DNA of 7,309 nt from an uncultured Mollicutes bacterium (GTDB lineage Bacteria > Bacillota_I > Bacilli_A > RFN20 > CAG-826): positions 1 to 7,309 of the forward strand of contig CALBGF010000216.1 of NCBI GenBank assembly GCA_937893635.1. Direction: 5' to 3'. Of the stretch, positions 6,492 to 7,309 are shown piece after piece (positions within the stretch are counted from its first letter, which is position 1; every line of letters begins with the position of its first letter). The notes beneath the pieces were generated by a model. It was not told the origin of the DNA. It ran no database searches and was given only the letters and a program-made list of their open reading frames with translations. The translations under genes and the position numbers were made by a program.

Positions 6492-7080
6492 TCATTAATC
6501 CTCCATCATAAATATTTTTGTACACACACATCGGATATAAAGATATATATTTTTTTACATATTCAAAATTAACATTAGTTTTAGCCACAAATTCTTTAAG
6601 TTTTTCAACACGCTCTTTTTTATCAAGCTCAGAATACTTGTCTATATAAAGCATCAAATCTAAAAATTGAAGAGCCGAAATATTATCCTTAGTAATTTTA
6701 ACAACAGGTTTATAAACAATTATCATAAAACCATCAATGCTGTTCTTTCTTTGCTTAGTTGTTGCCTTATTAGATGCAACTTCAATTACAGCAGGATTTT
6801 GTGTTGTAAACCCATATTTATTTAATAAAGTTAAGCCCGTATAAAAGCCCGAATAATTCTGTATGTATAACTTATTAACATATTTATCTATAGAAATTTT
6901 GCCTTCTGTGCCTAAAATGGTTTTATATTTTTTATAATATACTCCATTATATAATCTTGCTAAGACACCAATATCAGTTAGTCTTTTAAGTTCTTGCCTT
7001 AAATAATTTTTACTACTGCATTTGAATTCTTCAATAAATATTGGCTCTCCATTGGCATAGTTATTTAAATTTAACTCCAT
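6478..7080 (-). CDS. abiEi: AbiEi-type antitoxin / transcriptional autorepressor
   Basis: A 200-residue protein with an N-terminal winged helix-turn-helix (about 8-50) holding LRQELKRLTDIGVLARLYNGVYYKK, shown here in part as LKRLTDIGVLARLYNGVYY. This is the typical AbiEi/DUF6088 recognition-helix-and-wing pattern. The next conserved block is YTGLTLLNKYGFTTQNP (80-96). The C-terminal half is probably the antitoxin domain. AbiEi counteracts AbiEii without forming a stable complex (type IV) and represses its own promoter by binding inverted repeats. The start is the ATG at 7080, with AGGTGG (7094-7089) 8 bases upstream. An in-frame GTG at 7092 lies inside that RBS and is rejected. The gene ends in TAA, overlapping the toxin start. 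The antitoxin-toxin order matches the family. Confidence 0.85.
   Translation of the reverse strand: MELNLNNYANGEPIFIEEFKCSSKNYLRQELKRLTDIGVLARLYNGVYYKKYKTILGTEGKISIDKYVNKLYIQNYSGFYTGLTLLNKYGFTTQNPAVIEVASNKATTKQRKNSIDGFMIIVYKPVVKITKDNISALQFLDLMLYIDKYSELDKKERVEKLKEFVAKTNVNFEYVKKYISLYPMCVYKNIYDGGLMNELV
6500..6504 (-). promoter_or_regulatory. Ribosome binding site of the toxin gene inside the antitoxin gene
   Basis: GGAGG on the minus strand, 8 bases before the toxin ATG (6491-6489), read as codons of the antitoxin's tail (GGL). An ATG at 6495-6493 is in the antitoxin frame and is not the toxin start. Confidence 0.75.
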
Positions 7081-7117
7081 AATTAAAACCACCTAACAAT
7101 CTTGAAATTTTATTTTT

Positions 7118-7132
7118 CATATTTATTATATG
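7118..7132. promoter_or_regulatory. Inverted repeat over the abiE -10 box (candidate AbiEi operator)
   Basis: CATAT and ATATG are arranged symmetrically around 5 bases, with the -10 TATAAT of abiE inside. Known AbiEi proteins bind inverted repeats in their own promoter, and the position fits repression. The arms are short and AT-rich, so chance is not excluded. Confidence 0.4.
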
Positions 7133-7153
7133 CGTTTTATATTTTTTTATCAA
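7125..7153 (-). promoter_or_regulatory. Promoter of the abiE operon
   Basis: On the minus strand, TTGATA (7153-7148), a 17-base spacer and TATAAT (7130-7125). This is the best sigma-A promoter in the window. It leaves a leader of about 38 bases before the antitoxin ATG. Confidence 0.75.
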
Positions 7154-7232
7154 CAAAAATGCATTTACTAAAAATACGAGTTTACATAGCAGCAATAATT
7201 TATGTTTGATTTGTCATATTTAAAAAGCACAT

Positions 7233-7277
7233 AAAAACTGTGGAAGTGCTTAAATAATTAAGTTTCCACAGTTTTTT
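7233..7277 (-). terminator. Long terminator hairpin upstream of abiE
   Basis: AAAAACTGTGGAA (7233-7245) pairs perfectly with TTCCACAGTTTTT (7264-7276), with an inner CTTAA/TTAAG stem capped by ATAA. T runs follow on both strands (TTTTTT on plus, TTTTT on minus). No plus-strand gene lies to its left, so it most likely ends a minus-strand gene to the right of the window. The minus frame from 7309 meets TAA at 7291-7289, 12 bases before the stem, and may be the tail of that gene. The stretch 7154-7232 between this hairpin and the abiE promoter shows nothing else recognisable. Confidence 0.7.
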
Positions 7278-7309
7278 AATTAAAAAGTTTAATCTACATT
7301 AATTTGCAT

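Noticed and set aside
6387..6572. Plus-strand frame of 61 residues over the abiE overlap
   Set aside because: Low-complexity antisense translation of the toxin-antitoxin junction, with no RBS.
7090..7092. GTG as an earlier start of the antitoxin gene
   Set aside because: It lies within AGGTGG, the RBS for the ATG at 7080.
7289..7309. Seven-codon minus-strand frame ending in TAA as the tail of a gene beyond the right edge
   Set aside because: Plausible because a terminator follows, but too short to support as a gene; it is noted only with the terminator.

Overview
The window is strongly AT-rich, with Bacillus-type ribosome binding sites (AAGGAGG, GGAGG, AGGTGG) and short intergenic gaps. Tryptophan is read as TGG, and all five complete genes stop at TAA or TAG. 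This points to a low-GC Firmicutes or non-mycoplasma Mollicutes relative, probably host- or gut-associated given the style of the secreted protein at the left edge. I cannot name the genus.

Layout. (1) Positions 1-2456, minus strand: a two-gene unit made of a 50-residue acidic peptide of unknown function and, 17 bases downstream, a large secreted protein with parallel beta-helix repeats that runs off the left edge. (2) Positions 2457-2662: a divergent control region. Its minus-strand promoter has a run of ten C (G10 on the coding strand) exactly between the -35 and -10 boxes, followed by a perfect 16-base palindrome. Further repeats lie between the two divergent promoters. (3) Positions 2663-4945, plus strand: a TIR-STAND(NB-ARC-like)-TPR protein, a prokaryotic relative of plant and animal NLR immune receptors and a likely single-gene anti-phage system. 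(4) Positions 5000-5539, plus: yfcE, a metallophosphodiesterase, with its own extended -10 promoter and a terminator. (5) Positions 5595-7080, minus: an AbiE-type (type IV) toxin-antitoxin pair, antitoxin first, the two genes overlapping by 14 bases, with a consensus promoter and a candidate autoregulatory operator. (6) Positions 7093-7309: the abiE promoter and a long, roughly bidirectional terminator hairpin.

How it fits together. Two abortive-infection type systems (TIR-STAND and AbiE) flank a housekeeping phosphodiesterase, so the window looks like a small defence island. The most unusual element is the homopolymeric C tract in the promoter spacer of the surface-protein unit. By analogy with the phase-variable neisserial genes porA and opc, it predicts on/off switching of the beta-helix surface protein by slipped-strand replication errors. 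The present ten-base tract gives a sub-optimal 19-base spacer, and eight or nine would give 17 or 18.
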